64,000 nucleotides of DNA, from contig NC_054536.1 of the NCBI RefSeq assembly GCF_017654505.1, positions 14,905,794 to 14,969,793 of the forward strand. Direction: 5' to 3'. This document shows, in pieces, positions 1 to 11,639 of the stretch. This stretch comes from Polyodon spathula. Its lineage: Eukaryota > Chordata > Actinopteri > Acipenseriformes > Polyodontidae. Every line of letters begins with the position of its first letter. Within the stretch, counting starts at the first letter, position 1. A program made the translations under genes and the position numbers. The notes under the pieces are model-generated. The model was not told the origin of the DNA. It saw only the letters and a program-made list of their open reading frames with translations, and made no database searches.

Positions 1-2155
1 ACTCCAGTATGTCACGCTCATACTTGTCGGATGACAGATTAGCTGCTATTCAGGGTTGCCTCTCCCTGTTCCACCAGGGATTGAAGGTTCCCTTGGTGCA
101 GTTCCAAAAACTGTTGGGCCTGATAGCCAAATACCTATCAGCCATCGAGCTGGGTCTATTATGCATGCGCCCGCACCAAGCATGGCTCAATCTATTCCAC
201 TTACATCCCAAGTGCGACAGACATCGTTGGCTGACACGTGCTCCGTGGTCTTACGATGGTGGAGGATGCCCTCTCACCTGCTTGGGTGTCTGCGGATTGG
301 AGTGGTGTTAACTCACCAAGTGGTGACGACAGACGCCTCCAACTTGGGTTGCGGGGCGTTCTGGGAAGGCTGAGGAGTCCGCGGCACCTGATTGGGCCGT
401 TGGACAGCCCTGCACATAAATATGCTAGAGCTACAGTCTGTTTTTCTGGCTCTACAGCACTTTCTTCCAGTGTTGCATGGGAAACATGTGCTGGTCCAAA
501 TGGACAACCCATCAGTGGTGGTGTATGTCATCCACCAAGGTAGCCTCTGTTCCCTGGGGGTTGCATCGCCTCACCTTCCGGCTCCTGATTTGGGCACAAT
601 GGAACAAGCTGTCCCTATGGGCGATGCATCTTTCCATAGTGGTGAACTGGGCAGCGGACCTCCTGTCGAGGGAGGGTGCGCATTCGTCAGAGTGGCAACT
701 CCACCCCCAGGTGATGGAGCGCATTTGGGAATGGTTTGGGAAGGTGCAGGTCGATCTCTTTGCCTCAGTGGACATGACATATTGCCACCTGTGGTATTCA
801 CTCTACCATTTCGGAGGTCCACTCCGCATCGAGGCCCTAGCCCATGAGTGGCCCAGGACGCTCCTTTAAGCATTCCTGCCAGTACTATTGCTCCCGGCCT
901 TCTTGGAGAAGGTCCGTTTAGAGAAAGTGACAGTTCTTCTAGTGGTCCCCTAATGGTCCAGGAGAATTTGGTTCTCGACCCTATGTCAGCTCATACAAGG
1001 CTAGCCCTGGGAGATCCTGCATCATCTTGATCTCCTCAGTCAGGCAAGAGGCACTCTCTGGCATCCAAAACCTGGTAGGTTCCAGTTATAATTGTGGCCC
1101 CTGAATGGGGCCACTGGACAGCCTTAGGGCTATCAGGCGTGGTTGTGGGTACTTTGCAGAGCACTAGGGCAGACTTTACTAGATAGCTGTACGCCTATAA
1201 GTGGAAGTATTTCCAGAATTGGTGTCTGGCTAGAAGTCATGACCCAGTTTCTTGCCCCATGCTAGTTATCTTGCAGTTTCTGCAAGAACTGCTTGATGCT
1301 GGCAGGTCACCTTCCACATCGAATGTGTATTTAGTGGCTATTTCTGCATGCCATGCCCCCATAGATTCAGCATCTCCAGGTGCGCATTTTTTAGTAACCC
1401 AATTTCTCAAGGGCTCTCGGTGGTTATGCCCTCCTAGGAGGGTTTTTCTCCCTGAACTGAGCCTTTATATTGTACTGGAGGTGTCACGATGGCCCCGTTT
1501 CAGCCCATACACTCCATAGAGTTGAAGCTTCTGTCTATGAAGACAGCTTTCCTCTTGGTAACCCCGCTAAGCGGGTCAGTGAGTTGCAGGCGCTGTCGGT
1601 GCATAGCTCCTGCATGTGTATTTGGGACACTGGCCGCAGGGTGTCACTGCATACAAACCCTGCTTTCCTCCTCAAGTGATTACAGCCTTCTACATGAATC
1701 AGTCTGTGGACCTGGAGTCTTTCCATCCACCTCCGTTTGCTTCGGAGGAGGATAGTAGATTAAATTTCCTCTGTCCAGTGAGGTCATTGAGGTGTTATAT
1801 GGATAGGACATGAGCTCTGCATCATACTGACTAGCTCTTTGTCTGCCATGGTATATGAACCCTAGGACAGCCCCTCTCAAAGCAGCGACTGCTGCATTGG
1901 ATTGCAGACAGTCTCTGCGGCGTATGACAGTACTGGCTAAAATCCCACCTGGGAGAGTAGCTACGCACTCTACTAGAGAGTTGGCTACATTTTGGGCCCT
2001 CTTCAGAGGGGCCTCACGGTCCTATATATGTACAGCGGCTAGCTGGGCTACACCGCATACATTCTTCAGGTTCTACTACTTGAATGTGGTAGATCCATCC
2101 TTGCCTTCAATAGACACAAGGGTCCTTGAGGATGCACGCTTGCACCAATAACCTT
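1..2155 (+). mobile_element. DIRS-type tyrosine-recombinase retrotransposon, decayed, 5' end outside window
   Basis: Seen: consecutive plus-strand reading fragments in shifting frames. Around 9-240 is the end of a reverse transcriptase (FQKLLGLIAKYLSA). An RNase H start, VVTTDASNLGCGAFWEG, follows at about 322-372, then HINMLELQSVFLALQHFLP at about 413-470. A tyrosine recombinase core-binding region (SPSTSNVYLVAISACH) is near 1297-1355, and its catalytic end (THSTR ... TFFRFY) is near 1957-2080. This order (RT, RNase H, recombinase) is known for DIRS1-like elements, which integrate by a tyrosine recombinase instead of an integrase. Stops and frameshifts occur throughout, so it is a pseudogene. 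The RT start lies before base 1. Confidence 0.88.
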
Positions 2156-2199
2156 CGGTTATACAGTTCTGATGCGTCCCTCATATGCTGCCGTTAAAC

Positions 2200-2500
2200 A
2201 AATGATCAGTTCAAGGGTTTAGTTAAGTGACTGAGAGCTCAGCTGGAATGAAAACCAGAAGACACATGGGGGTCCCCAGGACCGGGTTTGAGATCCCCTG
2301 CTATCTATCTCTTTTATGCTTCCCCACAGGGATAATACCTTAACTCGGGTGGCCAACCACAGTCCTGGGAGGGTAATTCCAATCCTGGTTTTTGTTCCAG
2401 CCCTGCTAAATGGTTTAATTGAACCAATGAAACCTCCATACAGACCCTGAAGTAGTAGTGGAATAGTCATCCAGGACTAAGATTGGACACCCCTGCATTA
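2200..2500. mobile_element. hAT-like MITE remnants, two degenerate pieces
   Basis: Two segments (about 2230-2302 and 2350-2496) end in GATCCCCTGC and GACACCCCTGC. They share stretches such as GGAATGAAAACCAGAAGAC with the better-preserved hAT MITE at 55082-55336. Their opposite ends are degenerate, so boundaries are approximate and no target-site duplication is claimed. Confidence 0.5.
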
Positions 2501-2810
2501 ACTACTATATGCACAGAACTGTGTCTGCAGAGCAAAGATCCATTTTCTGAACACCGAAACTGAAAATCCCCAGTTACCTAGCAACTACAGCAGGACTTCC
2601 AGACAGGGTACAAGGTTTTATATATGAAAGTTTGAATGGAATCCTTTGAAAAATAATGTCAATATTTTATTCTATTTTTATGCTTTCTCAGTCATATGCT
2701 TAAATAAGTAATCAAAATGTTTCAACACACTGAGAGCATTATTGAACAATCAAGCAAGGTATCCCTATATTTTTAGAAATAAGTAATAAATGTAAGATGC
2801 ATTTAAAACC

Positions 2811-3262
2811 CCTTTCACACTGGTAAGATCTACCCAGGTCAGAACCTACCCAGGTCAGGATCCGGTGTCAAGCGGGTCGGGTACATGATTTCACACTGCT
2901 TTTGATAAAGCAGGGTTGACCTGGGTGACAGACGCAAGTACACAATACACATATCAAAGCCCTGAAGCAGTTTGTTACTGACGCTTCCATCCATGCTTTT
3001 CCTAATTGAACCATCGGCCCAAATGTTGATTAGACCAAATGTTTCTACATCGCTGCCGCAACCTGCCTCATGGTGTGTCTCAAGCAACAAAAACATGGCT
3101 AAACAGAATAAACAGAAACATTCCTTGCGGAAGTGCAAGCTTCATGTAGGCGTGGCTGTTTATTTTGTCTCGCGCAATCCGGTTCAAAGTGTGGCAACCC
3201 ACATCATTAGCCAGGACCTGGGTCCGGACCTGGGTAAGAGTGCCAGTATGAAAGTGGCTTCA
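2811..3262. mobile_element. Non-autonomous DNA transposon (MITE) with terminal inverted repeats
   Basis: The left end (CCCTTTCACACTGGTAAGAT, then TACCCAGGTC) is an imperfect inverse of the right end (GACCTGGGTAAGAGTGCCAG, then TATGAAAGTGG). The terminal inverted repeats are about 40 bp. No transposase reading frame is present. Superfamily is not assigned because no target-site duplication is clear. Confidence 0.6.
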
Positions 3263-3439
3263 GTAGAATGTTTTTTGGGTCTCAAGAAAACAAATTACGT
3301 GAAGCATTGTGGTTTGGATGGCATCCCGGTTTTCTGGGTTTGTCTGTGTTTTTGGCTTCAATCCCAGGGTCCTGGGTTCTTTTTAAAATAACCAAAAAAG
3401 GTCCTATTTATATATGAAGCATGCACCTGTATTATAATT

Positions 3440-3440
<1 letters not shown>

Positions 3441-3510
<70 letters not shown>
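3441..3510. repeat. (GA)n microsatellite
   Basis: About 60-70 bp of AG dinucleotide with minor interruptions. The leucine/serine ORF read on the minus strand here is only the translated repeat. Confidence 0.97.
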
Positions 3511-4343
3511 GCAAATACAAAATAGCACAAAATAACTAAGTGCAAATATAAAATGAAATAAAATGAAAAATTATAAAGCAAAGACAGAATAACAGTTTTA
3601 AAAGTGGGAGGTTTATACAAAAAAATAGTTTAAATACTTGCAATCATAGTTGTCAAAGCTCAGCTGTTACTATACACACGGTCTGAGGGGAAACAGAAGC
3701 TCTGACTAGCACTGCTGCATAGATGTATAATTTGGAGCGAGTCATTTGGGAATTCAGATTGTAATGAAAGATATGTTTGTTTCTAAACCGCGCTTAACAA
3801 TTAAACAACGCTGCAAATAAATTTGAGCATGAGGGCGTGTATGCAGCTGATGGTGACAAAATGATCATTTGTAGAAGTACTTGCTTATATTATGTATTAG
3901 TATGCTAATTTGTTGTTTTATTTTAAGTGGAGCAAACTTTGCACTGGAGCAAGTGCAGTTTTGGTTTTGAATTAATTTGAATGAATGAATCTGCTTTGCT
4001 TAGTGTTTAAAAACTGAGGATCCCCAAGCTTGTATACTGGAGCCCTGCTTCAGTGCAATGGGATTGCAATACTGTTTATGGGTAGATTGATGTACAATCT
4101 ATAATAATTATATATAATAATTGTGTAGTTATTATCGGTAATAAAACAAAATTTGTGAAAAATAAAACAAAAAAATATAAATAAAAATAATTTCAGGGGG
4201 CGCTAATCTTAAAGCATGGTTATAGCAGCAGTCTTAAGTATTCTGTAAATATTTAGTCTAATAATTAAGAAGTGCAATTCTCACAGGGCTACCGGGGCTT
4301 GTTTTCAAGATGTCGGCTGTTGTATAAAAACCAATGGAATACC

Positions 4344-4344
<1 letters not shown>
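3511..4344. other. No recognisable feature
   Basis: AT-rich non-coding sequence; no convincing ORF, RNA gene or repeat ends seen. Confidence 0.6.
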
Positions 4345-4377
<33 letters not shown>

Positions 4378-4390
4378 GCGTGTGTTTATG

Positions 4391-4444
<54 letters not shown>
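4345..4444. repeat. Compound microsatellite (TG)n-(TA)n-(GA)n
   Basis: A TG run, then a TA run, then a GA run directly adjoining, followed by a short (GA)n near 4470-4482. Translations of this segment are repeat artefacts. Confidence 0.97.
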
Positions 4445-4447
<3 letters not shown>

Positions 4448-4809
4448 TAGTAGTGGCTCCTGACTAAACAGAGAGAGAGAGAAGGAGACAGAGAAATATT
4501 TCACTAATATTAAGGTTTATAGTTCCTTTTAATTAGACCCAGACACAATAGTTTGAAGTTTTTATGCACTTTCGTGCCTGATTTGCCAGGGGGAATGTAG
4601 CAGAAGGCAAGGGGAATGCACGTGATGTTTGCCAACTGCACACTGACTATACCAGCAGTAACTATAGCATACTTAAATAAACACAGTCCGTTAATAGTAG
4701 CTCACTGACCAGAGGCATTCTCTCTCTCAGAAATGATTCACAGCAAAACAGCCAAAACGGAAAATATGCTATTATACTGTATACAGATTTAATAGAGCAG
4801 TTTTTAATA

Positions 4810-5300
4810 AATGTTTGGAGGAAGAGAGGAAAAGTTAATCATGCCCAGTGTTAAACATGGTGGAGGTTGTGTGATGGTATGGGCTTGTTTTTCTTCCTCA
4901 GGCATTGGCAACCTTTGTATTGTAGAAGGATAAAGACATATAAAGACATTTTGCACTCTCATTTGTTACCCAGTGCTAGAAGGCATATTGGATGGAAGTT
5001 TGTATTCCAGCAGGATAATGACCCTAAACATTCTGCAAAGTATACAAAGGAATTTCTGAAAAAAAAACGAAGATCACAGTTATAGATTGGCCATCTCAGT
5101 CCCCAGACTTGAGTCCCATCGAGATGTTGTAGATTGACTTGAAGGCTGCTGTTGCAAAAAGGAAACCAAAGTCTTTTGCAGAACTCAAAGCTGTATGTGT
5201 TGAAGAATGGGCAAAAATCTCAGGAAAGATGACAGGAACTGGTTTCAAAATACAAAAAAGACTGTAAGGGTGCCCAAATACTTTTGTCAAAGTATGAAAT
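4810..5300 (+). pseudogene. Tc1/mariner transposase remnant
   Basis: Seen: plus-strand fragments typical of the catalytic half of a Tc1 transposase: [14 protein letters not shown] near 4850, [20 protein letters not shown] near 4999-5058 (second catalytic Asp), and WPSQSPDLSPIE near 5090-5120 (third acidic residue). A C-terminal tail follows, ending near 5290 with GCPNTFVK. At least two frameshifts and a stop within the DLSPIEML region break it. Similar terminal sequence (gcccaaatactttttgtc) recurs near 5454-5471. Defective fossil copy. Confidence 0.88.
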
Positions 5301-5560
5301 TAGTTTCTGCATGTTATTTTTCATTGTATGCATGTCATGTAATAATTTGTTGTTTTATTATAAAGCTGAATCTCTCCTTTAATGTATACCTTTCCATAGA
5401 ACAATTAGAAATTATAGAAATCACTTTTTTTCTCAATTTTTTTTTTTTAAACTGCCCAAATACTTTTTGTCTGTTACTTATACTGTATATTTTTCAATAT
5501 CGAGTTTCTCAGGATTTCTTTTTTTTAACATTTTCATGAAGTAAAAAACCTTGTGATTTC

Positions 5561-6188
5561 TGATCACTCCTTTCAACACTCTTGTTTGCGTGGCTTCCAC
5601 TCCTACTTTGTGGTCTTGCTTTATTTCACATCATCTCACTAATAACCTCTTCTGTTCTGAGCAACAATGACCTAGTTATCCATAATAGCCCCAAGCTAGT
5701 TTCATCTAGATTGCAGAAATACTGTTTTGTCTCAACTAGGCCTGCTTAATAAAATGTGCTGTTTGCTGGTCTCCCAGAGCTGATCTCTATAGGTTAATGC
5801 TTGTTTAAAACTCAATTACAAGACACATGATTTTATATAACCCCAAGGGACCAAACACAGTACACCTGTAGCATGCATCAATTATTCCCAAACCCACAGC
5901 TCTGGGTGCCCCCACTTAACAGGATCCCTAAAAAACAGTATAAACCTGAAATAAAGCTGAAAAACTACTTTGAACAAATATGACAACACAACCTCTAGAA
6001 ATGGAGGCCATATAATAATAAAACAAAAAAAATCATTTAAGCAGTCTCATCAAATGGTGCAAAAAAACAAATATTGTCTACAAGCATTCAGACTTGCATT
6101 CAGACCCACTATGCACTATGCAAATTAAGCACACTATAAATTATGCCACTCATGTTTTATTGTAGACAGAAAACAGCAGGTGCCAGGG
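5561..6188. other. No recognisable feature
   Basis: No supportable gene or repeat boundary seen. Confidence 0.5.
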
Positions 6189-6690
6189 TGTGGCAAAGTG
6201 CCCGCCCCTGTGTGTATTTTGTGTTGTGTGTTAGTGTTGGTGTATAGTCATTGGTGCACGGGATATAAACAGGTCTGTGTAACACGAGTGTTTAAAATGT
6301 ATATTTGTATTTAGGCACAAGGATTGCACAGCACTTCACATGCAAGTAAAACATAATAATATGTGAGCACGGGGAATTGCACTTTATTAATTCACGTGCA
6401 GTTGTACCGCGAATCCAATTGAATAATTGATTAGCAATCGAGTTTCGGTACAGCTGCATAAAAGCAGCATGTTTTCACCCACTCGGGGTTGTGTGTTCAG
6501 TGAGTGGAGAACGGGATAAGAGATGGAGGTAATAATTGTGATAATAATAATAGTAGTTAAATATCTGCTCACCGTGTTTGTCTGTATAGTCCGTTTGTTT
6601 GTCTTTTTGTTTTGGCGACGAGTGCAGTGTCCTGTGTTTTTGTTTGTTACAAACCTTTTATTTACTGTCTGTTCATTCATTAAATGCTGA
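6189..6690 (+). mobile_element. LTR family A, truncated copy
   Basis: Begins TGTGGCAAAGTGCCCGCCCC and runs parallel to the complete LTR at 8781-9427: shared GCACGGGATATAAAC, TTTAGGCACAAGGATTGCAC, a GTTGTGTGTTCAGTGAG segment, and the ATTTATTT-rich R/U5-like end. The 3' end is diverged, so the right boundary is approximate. Other relatives lie at about 31840-32210 and 56035-56355 (both minus). Confidence 0.75.
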
Positions 6691-8775
6691 GCGAAACCAG
6701 TCACTTGTTGACTGGCAAGCACCCATTTTATAATCCAAACCCACTGGCAAAAATGTAATGCACTACACATTTCCTTGGTGATTAGTAGTCCCAGGGAGAG
6801 AATACTGACAGCAAGATATTATTGCTTTGGTTGATAATTGAAACAGAATGTCAGAATAAGCAAGTGATAAGAAACGTTGGTGTGGTCCCAATGTGGGTGA
6901 AAGGCAAACCTGTAATCTTGAAACAGCAGTTATAGGTTTTAGCAACAATTAAATATATGACGATGAATACATAGACATTAAAAAACAGTTACAATAATGC
7001 ATTTGTTTGCCAACTGACTGGCATAAACTAAACATGAAAGCATATCAACTCTATTTAAAATAAACTGTTGGAGTATCAAATTAAATTTGCAATGAAGTAA
7101 AATCATATATTATTTTTCTCTTGATTATACCATAGTCATTCTTATAACTGACATTTTATTACACTGTGATAATGCATTGTCGTGATGTTTTTTTAAGACA
7201 GTTCCTTGGCTTAGACAGAAGGGGAATTGTTTGTTAATGAGATGTCTTTTCAAAAACTGCTGATGGTGATAAATGTGTCCCCTTCAGCCAACGTTGAAAA
7301 CATTGTAGGGCTGTGGTGATAAACAATTGCATTGGTGAGACAAATATAAGAGTCACATATTAGATTGATGACATTGAGAACTCTTTGCATGACTGCTTAA
7401 CAGATCCTCAAGAAGCAAGTTATTTTTGCATTTAGAGAGCTCTTACAGACAACAACAGAAACCAATAATGATTTGACTTTACATATCTATAAAACCAAGA
7501 TAAATGCAAGTTGGGTAGCATATGAAAAATAAATTCCTGCAATAATGCATTTTCATCTTGCAAAATATGTGTATTTTTCATGTGACTTTATAAAAGGAAA
7601 ATCAGTCTGTGAATGTAAATCATCTTTAGGGCTTGGAAGGTTCATTATTAGTTGCATTTTGAAAAACTGCTTAAGAGTCCAGTTTGCCAGAAATGTAGGT
7701 ATCCAAATTATACTTCCCTTTTGCTTTTGTGACCTGTTGATAATACAACCAAAAGGTTTTTTTTGTTTTCTTTTGTTTTCTTTTATTGTAGTTCTGTGCA
7801 CAAAATAAAATTAAATTGTCTATCACTTCATGTTCAATAACCTGTCCACCGGTAATCTTATTTAAGGTTTTTTCCTATCTCACAGATTTACAATTGAATA
7901 TATGTTAAATTAATGCTTTGGGGCTCAACAAAGCCCGAATGATCATCCTTTGACTTTAAAGCTGCTTAAGTAAGTACTTCATAATAGAAGGCAAAAAAAA
8001 AAGCCATATCTGTCTCTTATGATCTCCAAGACCTAATGTATCTGGTCTAAGGCTGTCTCAACAAGTCCATGAGTGGACATAATAAACAAGAATCTGAACA
8101 GGTGAAAATGACTTTTCACTAGGCCATCCACTATGATGAGTGCAGCTTTAGAATTTGACATTATATATATAGTACATGTTAGATGTGAAAAAAACAACTT
8201 TCCCCATAATCCATTGAAAATGATATCCAATTGAAAAGTATTAAATCCCAGCATATTCACAGGGAAAAATATAGAAAATGTGTTGTTGGGCTCGACACCG
8301 TCTGAATACATAAGGTGACTTGATCAAAGTTCAAGCTGCTTGGGACCCCTGCACACAAGTATTTCTTTAATTTAGAAACAAGCTGAACTAGTTTAAATGT
8401 TTAGCTCACAAGAAGTTGGGGAAATGCAAATAAACTGCTCAAAGAAGGAAAAATGAACAAGTTAGGATTGAAGCTGTTAATACATATTGTAGATTTCTCA
8501 AAACCTTTAAAATTGCTTTGTCACACATGTATACAATGGGATTAAATAACTTTAATCATTTTAGTTTTTACAGTATAGAGTTGATTCCTGGTAGTGATTT
8601 ACTTAATAAAGGTTATAGGAATAACATGAATGTATATAAAGGAGCTACACTCACTCTCATCGTCACACAGCATAGCCAACACTGGAACTCCCAAATATTC
8701 CTTACTTCAGTAACAAGAGGCTAGTTTGGGCACCTGTTTTTACAGATTGTCCCAAAAGCACCCACATTTGTATAC
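6691..8775. other. No recognisable gene
   Basis: AT-rich intergenic sequence. Short ORFs on both strands (for example 7545-7808 and 8033-8311) show no recognisable domain or coding signature. Confidence 0.5.
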
Positions 8776-8780
8776 CCTCA

Positions 8781-9427
8781 TGTAACAAAGTGCCCGCCCC
8801 TGTGTATATTATCTGTTATGTGTTGCGTGTGGTGTGTTTAAATGTTGGTGTATAGACATTGGTACACGGGATATAAACGGGTCTGTGTAACACGAGTGTT
8901 TAAAAAATGTATATGTGTATTTAGGCACGAGGATTGCACAGCACTTCACGTGCAAGTAAAATGTAGTAATATGTGAGCACGGGGAACTGCACTTTATTAA
9001 TTCACGTGCTGGGATTCAAGTGAATAATTAATTGGTAATTGAATCCCAGCACAATAGTATATATAGATGCACGTTGTCACATACTGGGGTTGGGTGTTCG
9101 GTGAGCGGAGAACGGGATTGGAGACGGAGGAAATAAGCAGTAGTGGTAATAGTAATAATAATAATAAGAGGAGAAAGTATCCGCTCACCGTGTTTGTCAG
9201 TGTCTGTGCGTGCACCGTTTTGTTAAGTTTAGTCTGTTTTCGTTTGTCTATTTATTTTGGCGTAGAGTGCCGTGTCCTGTGTTTTTCGTGTTTGTGTAAA
9301 CCTTTTATTTGGTATTAAACCGGCGCCAACAGGCGTCTTCATCACTTCATTTCATCCGTTCTGTGTTTTGTGTATTTCATTACCTTTCCTGGTTCTGACG
9401 CCGCCCACTTCGGCCGTCTCTGTGACA
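8781..9427 (+). mobile_element. Solo LTR of family A, 647 bp, with 5-bp target-site duplication CCTCA
   Basis: Seen: starts TGTAACAAAGTG and ends CTCTGTGACA, that is TG...CA termini. It is flanked by the exact direct repeat CCTCA (8776-8780 and 9428-9432). A TATA-like TATATATAG lies near 9058 and an ATTAAA polyadenylation-type signal near 9315. Known: TG...CA ends with a 5-bp duplication are the mark of LTR retrotransposon integration, and a single LTR without an internal region results from LTR-LTR recombination. The small ORFs inside are not coding. Confidence 0.9.
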
Positions 9428-9432
9428 CCTCA

Positions 9433-10550
9433 TTATAAACATTTCTTTCTTTTATCCTTTTAGATATTAAACAAGATTAAGGGAAAAAAACAGGAGACAG
9501 TTTGTATGTTCTAATGTTTATATTACAGAAACTAACCCCCTGCACTGAATTTGAACAAGATGTGCTCAGGAATTCTGAACAGCTGCTGTTGCAATGAGGT
9601 AGGACAGAACTGACTAGGAGAGACTCCTGCAGGTTTTTTGTGACAATGTATGTATTTAATACAGAATGGTGCAACACTAACCAACTCAACAATCTGTGCC
9701 TTCTTGGTTTGCAGTTGTCATTTTTCCATATCAAGCTCTGTAGGGTGTGCTGTTCTTAAAGTGACCAGATTTTTAATGTTCTTAAAATGGGACAGTATGA
9801 AAATATTATGAATAACTTCCAACTTCCAAGCTACTGGGAAGCTCTAGGGTTTTTATTTTCACTTTGGCAATATTTGATCTAATATCATATTGAAAGTGAT
9901 TGCAGAAACTCATGGTGATATTCAGAGTGGAATCTTTTACTTGCCAAAACATTTTTTTGTGAATAAATTATCTTATTGTCTTTGTAAATTCATTTCTAGA
10001 CAAGTACAGAAATGCTGATTATTGCTGCAAATCCAGTCCCTTTTCTGCCTAAGAAACTTAATCTTCTCTCTTTGATTTCCTCTTTCTATCTTGCTCTATC
10101 TCTATCACTATGCTATCCTCCAGTGTCCAATCTGCAAACCAGGCCCTTTCTGCAAGAAAACATGACATGGATCAAGGTGTAATAAGATTAAATTATATTA
10201 TTTTTTGATCAAATGAAATGTTGCCACTTCTTTATTTATGAAAGGAATATTATTTAATTGTCCTTAATATAAGCAAAAGCCTATGTAAAATGTACAGAGA
10301 AGTTTTTAGATTGTCAAGAGACACCGTCTCATTATCATTGATTGGTACTGAAAAACTGCATAGACAGGGCTAGAAATGTCATCATACAATTAACACATTT
10401 TTAACAGGTTCCTTTCTGTTGTTTTTCTATTAATAATAAAGTGATAAAATATATTTATATAAAAATATAAAATACCTTATATAGCTATCACATGTATGCA
10501 ATAGATAACATTAATCTTTGTCTATTTTTTCTTAAACTTTAAAGGATAAA
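9433..10550. other. No recognisable gene
   Basis: No supportable coding or repeat feature. Confidence 0.5.
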
Positions 10551-10555
10551 ATATA

Positions 10556-10834
10556 TGTGGCAGAGCAGAGGAGGGAGCTGAGGAAGCAAGCTGTTGTTTG
10601 TGCTTGCTGGTTTTTTTGGTTTGCTGTTTTGTATTTTCTAGTCCAGTGAAGGCATTGCCCAGCCTGGAAACTTTTATTTTTGTAAGTCTTGTTCTGTGTC
10701 TTTCTGTTTGTGTTTAAATATCTTTGTTTTCGCCCTTGTGCACTTTTTTTTTTGTGTTTATTTATAATAAAAGTATATATTTTTTTGAACTGCAGTCTGT
10801 CTCTGGGCCTCGATCCACTTGCCAGCCTGTCGCA
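10556..10834 (+). mobile_element. Short solo LTR, 279 bp, with 5-bp target-site duplication ATATA
   Basis: Starts TGTGGCAGAG and ends CCTGTCGCA, flanked by ATATA on both sides (10551-10555 and 10835-10839). It has an AATAAA signal near 10768 and a U5-like tail. It shares GTGAAGGCATTGCCCAGCCTG with the LTR-like region near 26315-26336, so the two belong to related families. The reading frames inside are LTR sequence, not genes. Confidence 0.85.
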
Positions 10835-10839
10835 ATATA

Positions 10840-11639
10840 CTTCTTCTATAATACATTTAACAGAGAAATAAAAATAAGGGGTCACCAAATTAAAAAGAGA
10901 TGTATCCTGCCTTTAAGGCAGCTTATTTAGAAGAAAGGTAAAATGAAACAAGGATGTGAATCTTTTTTTGTAATTGATTTAACCTATTTGTATCATATAC
11001 AGTACTCAACTATCAGTGTAAATACATGTACTTTAAAAAAAATAATAATAATAATTAAGAAATTAAATGGGCACCTTGAGACCTGAAACTATTGTACAGT
11101 CAGCACTCACCCTATAACATTTTGACTTTAGTGATGGTTAAACGAGTGTGACGCATATCTGATTAGTTCATCTGATTTGACGTGTATGTAGGTGAGCACA
11201 TTGTAACCTGCCCCCCTACTACCCAAACAACCCCCTACCCAGTGCGTGCACACACACACACACATTTTGTACAGAAAGAAAAAATATGACTTGGGTTTGA
11301 GGAACTGTACAGGGAGACGTTGATTCTTTTATTGAAATGTGTTATCGCACAAGTTGGGGGTATAACACAGCAGTAAAAAGACAGCAGAAGAATATATATA
11401 AAATGGAGATTGATTTTATTCTTAATAAAAGGATGGTAAAATGCGACTGACGTGTATCTGGTAACGGATATCCGAGTGCTGACTATTTCATTATTGCTAA
11501 AAACAACATAAAATGTCTACTTAAAGAAATACAGGTGGGCTATTTTGATGCACAAAGTGTTCAAACCACGACAAGCTTCAGTGCACCGCGTTGTAAACAT
11601 GGCGTTGATTTCCGCAATTGCCATGATTATGATTTCCAT
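10840..11639. other. No recognisable gene; short (CA)n near 11250
   Basis: AT-rich sequence with a short CA run at about 11249-11263. Nothing else supportable. Confidence 0.5.
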
